28,733 bases of DNA from CAYOHP01 sp964403795 [NCBI: uncultured bacterium] (GTDB taxonomy: Bacteria; Muiribacteriota; UBA6191; CAZXTJ01), in contig CAYOHP010000085.1 in NCBI GenBank assembly GCA_964403795.1, positions 1 through 28,733 on the forward strand, given 5' to 3'. Within the stretch, counting starts at the first letter, position 1. Each line of letters starts with the position of its first letter. A model generated the notes under the pieces. It saw only the letters and a list, made by a program, of their open reading frames with translations, did no database searches and was not told where the DNA came from. Shown in pieces: positions 22,026 through 28,733 of the stretch. The translations under genes and the position numbers were made by a program.

Positions 22026-22802
22026 ATGAGCTACGAGGGCAAGGCGAAGCGGGTCGACCAGCTCGAGGGCGGCCGGGTCGCGATCTGGTACAAGGACGAC
22101 GCCACCGCGTTCAACGGCCAGAAGCGCGAGGTGTTCCCCGGCAAGGGGGCCCTGAACAGCCGGATCACCGAGCTGCTCTTCGGCTACCTGGCGGAGAACG
22201 GGGTCGAGACCCACCACCTGGGGCGCATCGACGAGCGCACCCTCGAGGCCCGGGCCGTGAAGATCATCCTGCTCGAGGTGGTGGTCCGTTTCCAGGTCGC
22301 CGGTTCGCTGCAGAAGCGCACCGGCCTCGAGTACCTGACCGCCTGCGAGCCCCCGGTGGTCGAGCTCTACTACAAGCGGGACGACCTCGGGGACCCGATC
22401 CTCAACGGCGACCACATCCGCCTGCTGGGACTCGCCACCGAGGCCGAGGTGGCGAGCCTCCGGACCATGGCGCTCCGCTCCGCCGAGCTGCTCCGCACCC
22501 TCTTCCGCCACGCCGGGATCGACCTGGTCGACCTGAAGTTCGAGTTCGGCCGCACCGCCGAGGGAGAGCTGCTGCTGGCCGACGAGATCTCGCCCGACAC
22601 CTGCCGTTTCCGCGACCGTGCCACCGGCGAGATCCTCGACAAGGACCTGTTCCGGCTCGGGAGCGGAGACCTGGTGACCGGCTACACCCGGCTCCTGGAG
22701 CGGCTCCAGAAGGGCCTCTCGGAGCTCGAGTCGGCGGCCCCTTCCCCGGTGCCCGCGACCCGCACCGCCAAGCGGGGCAAGGCTCCCCATGTTCGAGGTT
22801 GA
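22026..22802 (+). CDS. purC: Phosphoribosylaminoimidazole-succinocarboxamide synthase (SAICAR synthetase)
   Basis: This 258-aa enzyme joins CAIR and aspartate with ATP to give SAICAR. It shows the N-terminal SYEGKAKR ATP-binding motif, FNGQKREVFPGKG, the segment LLEVVVRFQVAGSLQKRTG, PILNGDHI and the signature DEISPDTCRF. Length is slightly above the usual 235-240 because of a basic C-terminal tail (AAPSPVPATRTAKRGKAPHVRG); the tail end is shared with the purS start. In the VVVR segment many homologues carry N where F stands here. The start ATG has GGAAGGA about nine bases upstream. It is the first gene of a seven-gene purine cluster. Confidence 0.96.
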   Translation: MSYEGKAKRVDQLEGGRVAIWYKDDATAFNGQKREVFPGKGALNSRITELLFGYLAENGVETHHLGRIDERTLEARAVKIILLEVVVRFQVAGSLQKRTGLEYLTACEPPVVELYYKRDDLGDPILNGDHIRLLGLATEAEVASLRTMALRSAELLRTLFRHAGIDLVDLKFEFGRTAEGELLLADEISPDTCRFRDRATGEILDKDLFRLGSGDLVTGYTRLLERLQKGLSELESAAPSPVPATRTAKRGKAPHVRG

Positions 22803-23097
22803 ACTCCGGGTCCTCCCCAAGCCCGGCGTGAAGGACCCGCAGGCCGAGGCGGTGGGCGGGGCGCTCGCCGACCTCGGCTACTTCGGGACCCACGTCGAAG
22901 CGGTGGGAAGGCTGCTGCGGCTGCGCCTGGAGTGCGGCACCGAGGCCCGGGCCCGCGAGCTGGTCGCCGACATGTGCGAGCGGCTGCTGGTGAACCCGAA
23001 CCTGGAGGTCAGCGAGGTCTCGCTCAAGGCGGTGGCCCGCGGCGACGGCAAGGGCATCCAGGCCTGTTCCGCTCCCCGGTCCCAGGGGGCGGCATGA
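22789..23097 (+). CDS. purS: Phosphoribosylformylglycinamidine synthase subunit PurS
   Basis: This 102-aa protein (family about 80-85) matches PurS: FEVELRVLPKPGVKDPQAEAV followed by ALADLGYFGTHVEAVGRLLRL and MCERLLVNPNLEVSEV. PurS dimers bridge PurL and PurQ and help pass ammonia between them. A short basic tail extends the C-terminus. The ATG overlaps the end of purC by 14 bp and has AAGG upstream. Its stop overlaps the purQ start (ATGA). Confidence 0.95.
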   Translation: MFEVELRVLPKPGVKDPQAEAVGGALADLGYFGTHVEAVGRLLRLRLECGTEARARELVADMCERLLVNPNLEVSEVSLKAVARGDGKGIQACSAPRSQGAA

Positions 23098-23771
23098 GCG
23101 CCGGACCCGGGGCCGCGGTGCTGGTCTTCCCCGGGTCCAACGGCGACCGCGACCTGGGGGAGACCCTGGAGCGGGTGGGCTTCACGGTCTCGTACCTGCC
23201 CTCGGGGTCCCGCATCCCGGAGGGGGTCGCGGTGGTGGGCCTGCCCGGCGGCTTCTCCTACGGGGACTACTGGCGGGCCGGGGTGCTCGCCAGCCAGGCC
23301 CCCGCGGTGCGCGACCTCCCGGGGCACGTGGCGCGGGGAGGGCTGGTGATCGGGATCTGCAACGGCTTCCAGATCCTGGTCGAGTCGGGGCTCCTGCCCG
23401 GGGCGCTCACCTACAATTCGCCCCCGGGGTTCCGGCACCGCTGGATCGAGATCGAGGCGACCGGTCGGGGTCGATCGCCTTGGCTCGACGGGATGGCGGC
23501 CGGGACCCGGCTGCGGCTGCCCATGGCGCACGGAGAGGGGAACTACTTCCATCCCGAGGGTGCCGACGCCTTGGCCCCCCGGGTGCCGCTGGTCTACTGC
23601 CGGAACCCCAACGGGTCGCTCGCCGATGCCGCCGCCCTGCTCGATGACACCGGCCGGGTCCTCGGCATCATGCCGCACCCGGAACGGGCTTCGGATCCCG
23701 ATCTGGGGAGCACCGACGGCCTCGCCTTGTTCCAGGCTGCCTTCCGCTATGCCTCGGGGAGGTTCTCGTGA
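23094..23771 (+). CDS. purQ: Phosphoribosylformylglycinamidine synthase subunit PurQ (glutaminase)
   Basis: This 225-aa class I glutamine amidotransferase releases ammonia from glutamine for PurL. The nucleophile cysteine lies in VIGICNGFQIL and the catalytic His and Glu in IMPHPER. LVFPGSNGDRDL and LPGGFSYGDYWRAG are PurQ signatures. The ATG overlaps the purS stop and the TGA overlaps the purL GTG, so purS, purQ and purL are translationally coupled. Confidence 0.97.
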   Translation: MSAGPGAAVLVFPGSNGDRDLGETLERVGFTVSYLPSGSRIPEGVAVVGLPGGFSYGDYWRAGVLASQAPAVRDLPGHVARGGLVIGICNGFQILVESGLLPGALTYNSPPGFRHRWIEIEATGRGRSPWLDGMAAGTRLRLPMAHGEGNYFHPEGADALAPRVPLVYCRNPNGSLADAAALLDDTGRVLGIMPHPERASDPDLGSTDGLALFQAAFRYASGRFS

Positions 23772-26038
23772 GCGTCGAACCCGGACAGTCGGTCCCCTCC
23801 CCGGCCGCGCCCCCGGTGCTCCGGGACGCCGAGCGCCTCGACGAGGTCCGCGCCCCGGAGGTCGCCCGCGATCTCGGCCTGCTGCCGCGCGAGTACGCCG
23901 CCGTCCGTGCCGGCCTGGGACGGGTCCCGGGGCGCAGCGAACTCACCCTGTTCGCGGGGATGTGGAGCGAACACTGTTCCTACAAGTCGACCCGTCCCTG
24001 GCTCTCCGGCCTTCCCCGGGAGGGGGCCGGTTTGTTGGCGGGCCCCGGATCGCATGCCGGGACGGTGGACGTGGGCGAGGGCTGGGCGGTGGCCTTCAAG
24101 ATCGAGAGCCACAACCACCCGAGCGCGGTCGAGCCCTACCAGGGGGCCGCCACCGGGGTCGGCGGGATCCTGCGCGACGTGGTGGCCCAGGGCGCACGAC
24201 CGGTGGCGGTCATGGACTCGCTCTGTTTCGGGGACCTCGACGATCCCCGCACCCGCTTCCTCGAGTCGGGCGTGGTCTCGGGGATCGCCGGCTACGGCAA
24301 TGCCTACGGCGTTCCCAACGTCGGGGGCATGACGCAGTACGACCCGCGTTACACGGGCAACCCCCTGGTCAATGCCCTGGCCGCCGGTCTGCTGCGTCAC
24401 GACGCGCTGCGCGATGCCCGGGCCGCGGGTGTCGGCAACGGTCTCCTCTACGTGGGCGCCACCACCGGACGGGACGGGATCCTGGGCGCGGCTTTCGCCA
24501 GCGAGGAGCTGGGCGCCGAGAACACCTCCCGGCGCAGCCACGTGCAGGTCGGCGACCCGTTCATGGGGAAGAAGCTGATGGAGGCATGCCTCGCCTTCGA
24601 CGCCCGGCTCGGGATGGTAGCCGGCCAGGACATGGGGGCCTGCGGGATCTCCTGCGCGGTCACCGAGATGGCGGCGGCCGGGGGGACCGGGGTCGAGGTC
24701 GAACTCGAGCGGGTGCCGCGGCGGGAGGACGACATGCTCCCCCACGAGCTCCTGCTCTCCGAGTCCCAGGAGCGCTTCCTCTATGTGGTGCGACAGGACC
24801 TGGAGGCGGAGGCGGTACGGCATTTCGCCACCTACGGGGTCCATGCCGCGATCGTGGGTCGCCTGGTGGCGGGCGACCGGGTACGGGTGACCTGGCACGG
24901 CGAGACCGTGGTCGACGTCCCCGCCGGTCTGGTGGCGGGTGGCTGCCCGCCCACGGCCTGGCCGGTGGCGGAGGCGCTGCCCCCGTCGCGCCCCTATCCG
25001 TCCTTCCCCCCGGTGCATGACCTGCGCCGCACCCTGCTCGACCTGCTCTCGATGCCGGGGATCGCCGACACCGAGCCGCTCTGGTCGCGCTACGACCAGA
25101 CCGTCGGCAACCGCACGGTGCGAGGCCCGGGCCAGGCCGAAGCCGCGGTCCTGAAGCTCCCGGCCTCGCGCCGCGGCTTCGCCCTGGTGATCACCGGGCG
25201 AGGCGACGTCTGCGGCGTCGATCCCTACCAGGGTGCCCGGGCCGCGGTGGCCGACGGGCTGCGCCGGCTCGCCTGCGCCGGTGCCCGCCTGGTCGCCATC
25301 ACCGACGGCATCAACCACGGCTCGCCCCGGGACCCGGTGGAGAACCTGCGCCTGGCCGAGACCCTGCGCGGCCTCGGGGACGCGCTGCGCGATCTCGGCA
25401 TCCCGGTCACCGGCGGGAACGTCTCGCTCTACAACGAGTCCCCGCTCGGGGCCATCCCGCCGACCCCCATGGTCGGGTCGCTCGGCCTGGTGGAGGACGT
25501 GGCACGGGTGCCGCGCCGGGCCCTGAGGGCCGGGGACCGCCTGGTGCTCCTGGGTCGGCTCTCCGACCGTCCTACGGTGTCCTGTTTCGGTCGGCTGACC
25601 ACCGGCAGCGATGCCGGCGAGTCCGTGGAGGTGGACCTGGAGGCCGAGGCGAAGCTCGCCCGGGTGCTCCTGGATCTCGTCCGGGAGCACCGGGTGGAGA
25701 CGGCCGTGTCCACGGGCCGAGGCGGCCTGCTGGTAGCCCTGGCCAAGGCGTCCCTGGCGAGCCGCCTCGGGGTGGAGCTGACGCAGCTCGACCTCGGCGA
25801 TCGGCGACCCGATTGGGCCCTCTTCGGCGAGGCCCCCGCCCAGGTCTGGCTCGGGGTGGACCCGGCTTCGGAGACCGCGGTGCTGGCAGCCTGCCGGTCC
25901 GCCGGTGTCCCGGCCCAGGTGGTCGGGACGGTGGGCGGGAGCCGGTTCGAGGTCCATGGCCTCGTCTCGGTCTGCCTCGAGGAACTGGGTGCTGCCTTCC
26001 ACCACCGGCGACCCGGCTTGCTCTCGGGAGGCGCCTGA
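23768..26038 (+). CDS. purL: Phosphoribosylformylglycinamidine synthase subunit PurL (short form)
   Basis: At 756 aa this is the short PurL that works with separate PurS and PurQ, unlike the roughly 1,300-aa fused enzyme of enterobacteria. It converts FGAR to FGAM with ATP. Visible motifs are LFAGMWSEHCSYKS (H69), KIESHNHPSAVEPYQGAATGVGGILRD, MDSLCFG, GNGLLYVGATTGRDG, LSESQERFL in the first half and YNESPLGAIPPTPMVG in the second, matching its pseudo-dimeric AIRS-like fold. The GTG start at 23768 has GGGGAGG five bases upstream and overlaps the purQ stop. The purF ATG overlaps the last base of the stop (TGATG). Confidence 0.97.
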   Translation: MSVEPGQSVPSPAAPPVLRDAERLDEVRAPEVARDLGLLPREYAAVRAGLGRVPGRSELTLFAGMWSEHCSYKSTRPWLSGLPREGAGLLAGPGSHAGTVDVGEGWAVAFKIESHNHPSAVEPYQGAATGVGGILRDVVAQGARPVAVMDSLCFGDLDDPRTRFLESGVVSGIAGYGNAYGVPNVGGMTQYDPRYTGNPLVNALAAGLLRHDALRDARAAGVGNGLLYVGATTGRDGILGAAFASEELGAENTSRRSHVQVGDPFMGKKLMEACLAFDARLGMVAGQDMGACGISCAVTEMAAAGGTGVEVELERVPRREDDMLPHELLLSESQERFLYVVRQDLEAEAVRHFATYGVHAAIVGRLVAGDRVRVTWHGETVVDVPAGLVAGGCPPTAWPVAEALPPSRPYPSFPPVHDLRRTLLDLLSMPGIADTEPLWSRYDQTVGNRTVRGPGQAEAAVLKLPASRRGFALVITGRGDVCGVDPYQGARAAVADGLRRLACAGARLVAITDGINHGSPRDPVENLRLAETLRGLGDALRDLGIPVTGGNVSLYNESPLGAIPPTPMVGSLGLVEDVARVPRRALRAGDRLVLLGRLSDRPTVSCFGRLTTGSDAGESVEVDLEAEAKLARVLLDLVREHRVETAVSTGRGGLLVALAKASLASRLGVELTQLDLGDRRPDWALFGEAPAQVWLGVDPASETAVLAACRSAGVPAQVVGTVGGSRFEVHGLVSVCLEELGAAFHHRRPGLLSGGA

Positions 26039-27381
26039 TGTGCGGCATCGTCGGAGTGTGGCGGAAGGGCGGGGTGGCTCCCACCCTGCACCGGGCCTTG
26101 TTCGCGCTCCAGCACCGTGGCCAGGAGGCGGCCGGGATCGCCACCCTCGGGGAGGACGGCGAGATCCTCCACCAGAAGGGCCGCGGCCTGGTCGCCGAGG
26201 CCCTGCCGGTCTACCGGATCCGCGCCATGCCCGGGGTGCTCGGGATCGCCCACAACCGCTACTCGACGGTCTCGGTGGACCGCAGCGAGAACATCCAGCC
26301 CTTCGTCGCCACCACGCCCTTCGGCCGGTTCGCGATCGCCCACAACGGCAACATCAAGAACGCCGACGAGCTGCGCTGCCAGCTCGAGGGCAAGGGATCG
26401 CTGCTCTCCACCACCCTCGACACCGAACTCCTGGTCCACCTGATCGCGAGGAGCGAGGCCAGCGGTTTCGAGGAGGCCCTCAAGTACATGGCGAAGAAGG
26501 CCCTGGGCGCCTACTCGCTCGCCATGATCCGGGGCGACAAGCTCTACGGACTGCGTGACCCCCACGGCCTCCGGCCCCTGGTGCTGGGCCGCCTCGAGGA
26601 CGGCTGGATCCTCGCCTCCGAGACCTCGGCGCTCGAGTCGGTGGGCGCCCGCTACGAGCGGGAGGTCGAGCCGGGGGAACTCGTCACCATCGGTCCCCGG
26701 GGCGTGCTCTCCACCCGGCTGCTGGAACCGGCCCGCCGCGCCCCCTGCGTCTTCGAGCTCGTCTACTTCGCCCGGCCGGACTCGGAGGCCTTCGGCCAGT
26801 CGGTCTACGAGGCCCGGACCCGGATGGGCGAGGAGCTGGCCCTCCAGGACGAGCGCGAAGGAGGCGAGCGTCCCGACGTGGTGGTCCCGGTGCCCGACTC
26901 GGGAGTACCCGCCGCCATCGGCTACGCCCGCAGGAGCGGGGTGCCCTTCGAGATGGCGATCGTGCGCAGCCACTACGTCGGCCGCACCTTCATCCTCCCC
27001 GACCAGGACGCCCGCACCAGCGGGATCCGGTTGAAGCTCTCGGTGATCCCCGAGGCGGTGAAGGGCAAGCGGGTGCTGCTGGTCGACGACTCGATCGTGC
27101 GCGGCAACACCTCGGCCCAGATCGTGGGGATGGTGCGGGATGCCGGCGCCCGCGAGGTGCTGCTCCGGGTCGCCTCCCCGCCGCTGGCCTGGCCCTGCTA
27201 CCTGGGGATCGACACCCCCGATCGCGAGGAGCTGGTGATCAACCGGGAGGGCTCGCCCGAGGCGGTCGGGCGGAAGATCGGGGTCGACGGACTGCGCTAC
27301 CTGACCCTCGACGGGCTCCGGGCCTCGGTGGGCGAGAAGCCGCATTGTTATGCGTGCATGACCGGCGACTACCCGGTCTAG
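26038..27381 (+). CDS. purF: Amidophosphoribosyltransferase (Fe-S type)
   Basis: This 447-aa enzyme makes phosphoribosylamine from PRPP and glutamine, the first committed purine step. The N-terminal nucleophile C2 follows Met directly (MCGIVGVW), so no propeptide is cut. The PRPP-binding loop is VLLVDDSIVRGNTS. Cysteines in APCVFELVYFA, AWPCYLGIDTP and HCYACMTGDYP match the 4Fe-4S ligands of the Bacillus-type enzyme, so an oxygen-sensitive cluster is expected. GGGAGG lies just upstream of the ATG. Confidence 0.97.
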   Translation: MCGIVGVWRKGGVAPTLHRALFALQHRGQEAAGIATLGEDGEILHQKGRGLVAEALPVYRIRAMPGVLGIAHNRYSTVSVDRSENIQPFVATTPFGRFAIAHNGNIKNADELRCQLEGKGSLLSTTLDTELLVHLIARSEASGFEEALKYMAKKALGAYSLAMIRGDKLYGLRDPHGLRPLVLGRLEDGWILASETSALESVGARYEREVEPGELVTIGPRGVLSTRLLEPARRAPCVFELVYFARPDSEAFGQSVYEARTRMGEELALQDEREGGERPDVVVPVPDSGVPAAIGYARRSGVPFEMAIVRSHYVGRTFILPDQDARTSGIRLKLSVIPEAVKGKRVLLVDDSIVRGNTSAQIVGMVRDAGAREVLLRVASPPLAWPCYLGIDTPDREELVINREGSPEAVGRKIGVDGLRYLTLDGLRASVGEKPHCYACMTGDYPV

Positions 27382-27412
27382 CAAGGACGCCATGGTGTTC
27401 AGGGAGGACGAG

Positions 27413-28462
27413 ATGACGAGACCGGGATCCGAACCCCTGACCTACCAGGCCGCGGGCGTCGACGTGGCCGCGGGCGAGGCGTTCGTGGAGCGGATCGGCC
27501 CGCTGGCCCGGAGCACCCACGGACCCGAGGTGGTGCAGCACGCCTGCCGCTATGCCGGGTTGATCCGCCCCGGTCTCACGGGGCTCGCCGATCCCCTGAT
27601 CGCGGCCACCTGCGACGGCGTCGGGACCAAGGTGCTGGTCGCCAAGGACCACGGGAAGTACGAGGGGCTGGGCCAGGACCTGGTCGCCATGAACGTGAAC
27701 GACCTGCTGCCCATGGGGGCCCGGCCGATCCTCTTCCTCGACTACCTGGCCGCCGCCAGCATCAAGGGGGAACCCCTGGTCCAGGTCGTCCAGGGCATCG
27801 CCAAGGCCTGCCGCGAGGTGGGCTGCGCCCTGCTCGGAGGCGAGACCGCCGAGATGCCGGGGGTGTACCGGGAAGGCGACTTCGATCTCGCCGGGTTCGC
27901 GGTGGGGATCGTCGACGGGCGACGGCTCCCCAGCCAGACCGACCTCGCCGCCGGCGACAGGGTGCTGGCGCTGCGCTCGACCGGGGTCCACTCCAACGGA
28001 CTCTCGTTGGCCCGCAAGGCCCTGCTGGACCGGGGCGGTCTGTGGCTGGCCGATACTCCTCCCGGACTGGGGCGGCCGCTCGGCGACGAGCTGCTCGAAC
28101 CCACCGCCCTCTACGTGCGGCCGGTGATCGAGCTGCTGGATCGCTTCCGCTTCAAGGCCGCGGCCCACGTCACCGGCGGCGGACTCATCGGCCGCAGCCG
28201 GAAGCTCCTCCCGGAGGGCCTGAGGATGGTCTTCGACCCCGCTTCCTGGACCCGTCCCGCCATCTTCGACCTGATCGCAGGGGCGGGCAGCGTGCCGTGG
28301 GACGAGATGGGGAGGACCTTCAACCTGGGCCTCGGCTTCCTGGTGGTCATGGCTCCCGAGGTGGCCGCCGAAGCGCTGGCGGCAGGCAAGGGCGAGTGGC
28401 TGGCGGTCGGGGAACTGGTGGCGGGCGAGACCGGGGTCGACCTGGGATTCGCCCGTGGCTGA
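27413..28462 (+). CDS. purM: Phosphoribosylformylglycinamidine cyclo-ligase (AIR synthetase)
   Basis: This 349-aa enzyme closes the imidazole ring, converting FGAM to AIR with ATP. Family motifs are LTYQAAGVDVAAGE, ATCDGVGTKVLVA, GQDLVAMNVNDLLPMGARPILFLDYL, LLGGETAEMPGVY, STGVHSNGLSL and AAHVTGGGLIGR. I chose ATG at 27413 because GGGAGG lies six bases upstream and the protein then begins close to family starts. An in-frame ATG at 27392, with AAGGA upstream, would add seven residues. The 3' end overlaps the purN start by eight bases. Confidence 0.96.
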   Translation: MTRPGSEPLTYQAAGVDVAAGEAFVERIGPLARSTHGPEVVQHACRYAGLIRPGLTGLADPLIAATCDGVGTKVLVAKDHGKYEGLGQDLVAMNVNDLLPMGARPILFLDYLAAASIKGEPLVQVVQGIAKACREVGCALLGGETAEMPGVYREGDFDLAGFAVGIVDGRRLPSQTDLAAGDRVLALRSTGVHSNGLSLARKALLDRGGLWLADTPPGLGRPLGDELLEPTALYVRPVIELLDRFRFKAAAHVTGGGLIGRSRKLLPEGLRMVFDPASWTRPAIFDLIAGAGSVPWDEMGRTFNLGLGFLVVMAPEVAAEALAAGKGEWLAVGELVAGETGVDLGFARG

Positions 28463-28733
28463 GGCACTCCGGTTCGCGATCCTGGCCTCGGGACGCGGCT
28501 CGAACGCCGAGGTCCTGATGGATGTCTTCTCCGAGCCCGGGTTCCCGGCGGAACTGGTCCTGGTGCTCTCCAACGTGGAGGGCGCCCCGGTACTCGAGAA
28601 GGCTCGCCGCCGCGGCTTCGCCACCGTCGTCGTCCCCCACAAGGGTCGCTCCCGCCGGGACCACGAGGAGGAGGTCCTCGAGCAGCTGGCGGACCGCAGC
28701 GTCGGCCACCTGCTGCTGGCCGGCTACATGCGG
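28455..28733 (+). CDS. purN: Phosphoribosylglycinamide formyltransferase, N-terminal part (runs off the right window edge)
   Basis: The 93 visible residues are the start of PurN, which formylates GAR with 10-formyl-THF. ILASGRGSNAEVLMD matches the phosphate-binding N-terminal loop, VLVLSNVEGAPVLEKARRRG follows, and the window ends in LLLAGYMR, the family's conserved LAGYMR segment. The GTG start overlaps purM by eight bases. Confidence 0.94.
   Translation, partial: MAEALRFAILASGRGSNAEVLMDVFSEPGFPAELVLVLSNVEGAPVLEKARRRGFATVVVPHKGRSRRDHEEEVLEQLADRSVGHLLLAGYMR

Noticed and set aside
25429-27393. Long minus-strand frame opposite purL/purF
   Set aside because: Antisense shadow; purL and purF are unambiguous on the plus strand.

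Overview
The window is very GC-rich DNA (roughly 70% by eye) from a Gram-negative bacterium. It encodes a lipoprotein with a lipobox, a DUF481 outer-membrane barrel, pseudopilins and several secreted proteins. Genes are tightly packed, usually overlapping by 1-14 bp, with frequent GTG starts and one TTG start. The lineage cannot be fixed from this sequence. The DUF481 protein and the intergenic palindromes would fit Planctomycetota or another high-GC environmental phylum, but this is a weak inference. No rRNA, tRNA, CRISPR array, transposase or phage gene was seen, and no gap between genes exceeds 300 bases.

Left part (1-5055, minus strand). A compact operon reads leftwards: a 220-aa protein with two likely winged-helix segments, a 684-aa P-loop ATPase, a 704-aa fusion of a Cas4/RecB-like nuclease with an FtsK/SpoIIIE motor, and the start of an FKBP-type prolyl isomerase. 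The first three genes are the best candidate in the window for an undescribed DNA-processing or defence system. They combine a DNA-binding protein, a regulatory ATPase, and a translocase covalently joined to an Fe-S nuclease. This role is inferred from domain content only.

Middle part (5133-19440). A PuuD-type membrane protein converges on, and overlaps by 91 bp, a sensor kinase/response regulator pair. Next come a secreted protein of unknown function and a zinc-protease-like lipoprotein. Three pseudopilin-like genes (GspK-, GspI- and GspJ-like) end in a compact compound inverted repeat of 143 bp (13652-13794). A typical 2-Cys peroxiredoxin has a recognisable promoter whose -35 box lies in a palindrome. 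An anchored protein of unknown function and the DUF481 barrel follow. A DNA polymerase IV is fused in frame to an aminoglycoside-nucleotidyltransferase-like domain, and a HAD phosphatase is divergent from it.

Right part (19489-28733, plus strand). A good sigma70-type promoter and a leader of about 120 nt precede a two-gene operon: a secreted protein that may have a permuted papain-like fold, and a secreted lipase with a full catalytic triad. After a rho-independent terminator comes the purine operon purC-purS-purQ-purL-purF-purM-purN, cut by the window end within purN. It covers most steps from PRPP to SAICAR. PurS, PurQ and the short PurL together form the three-part FGAM synthetase.
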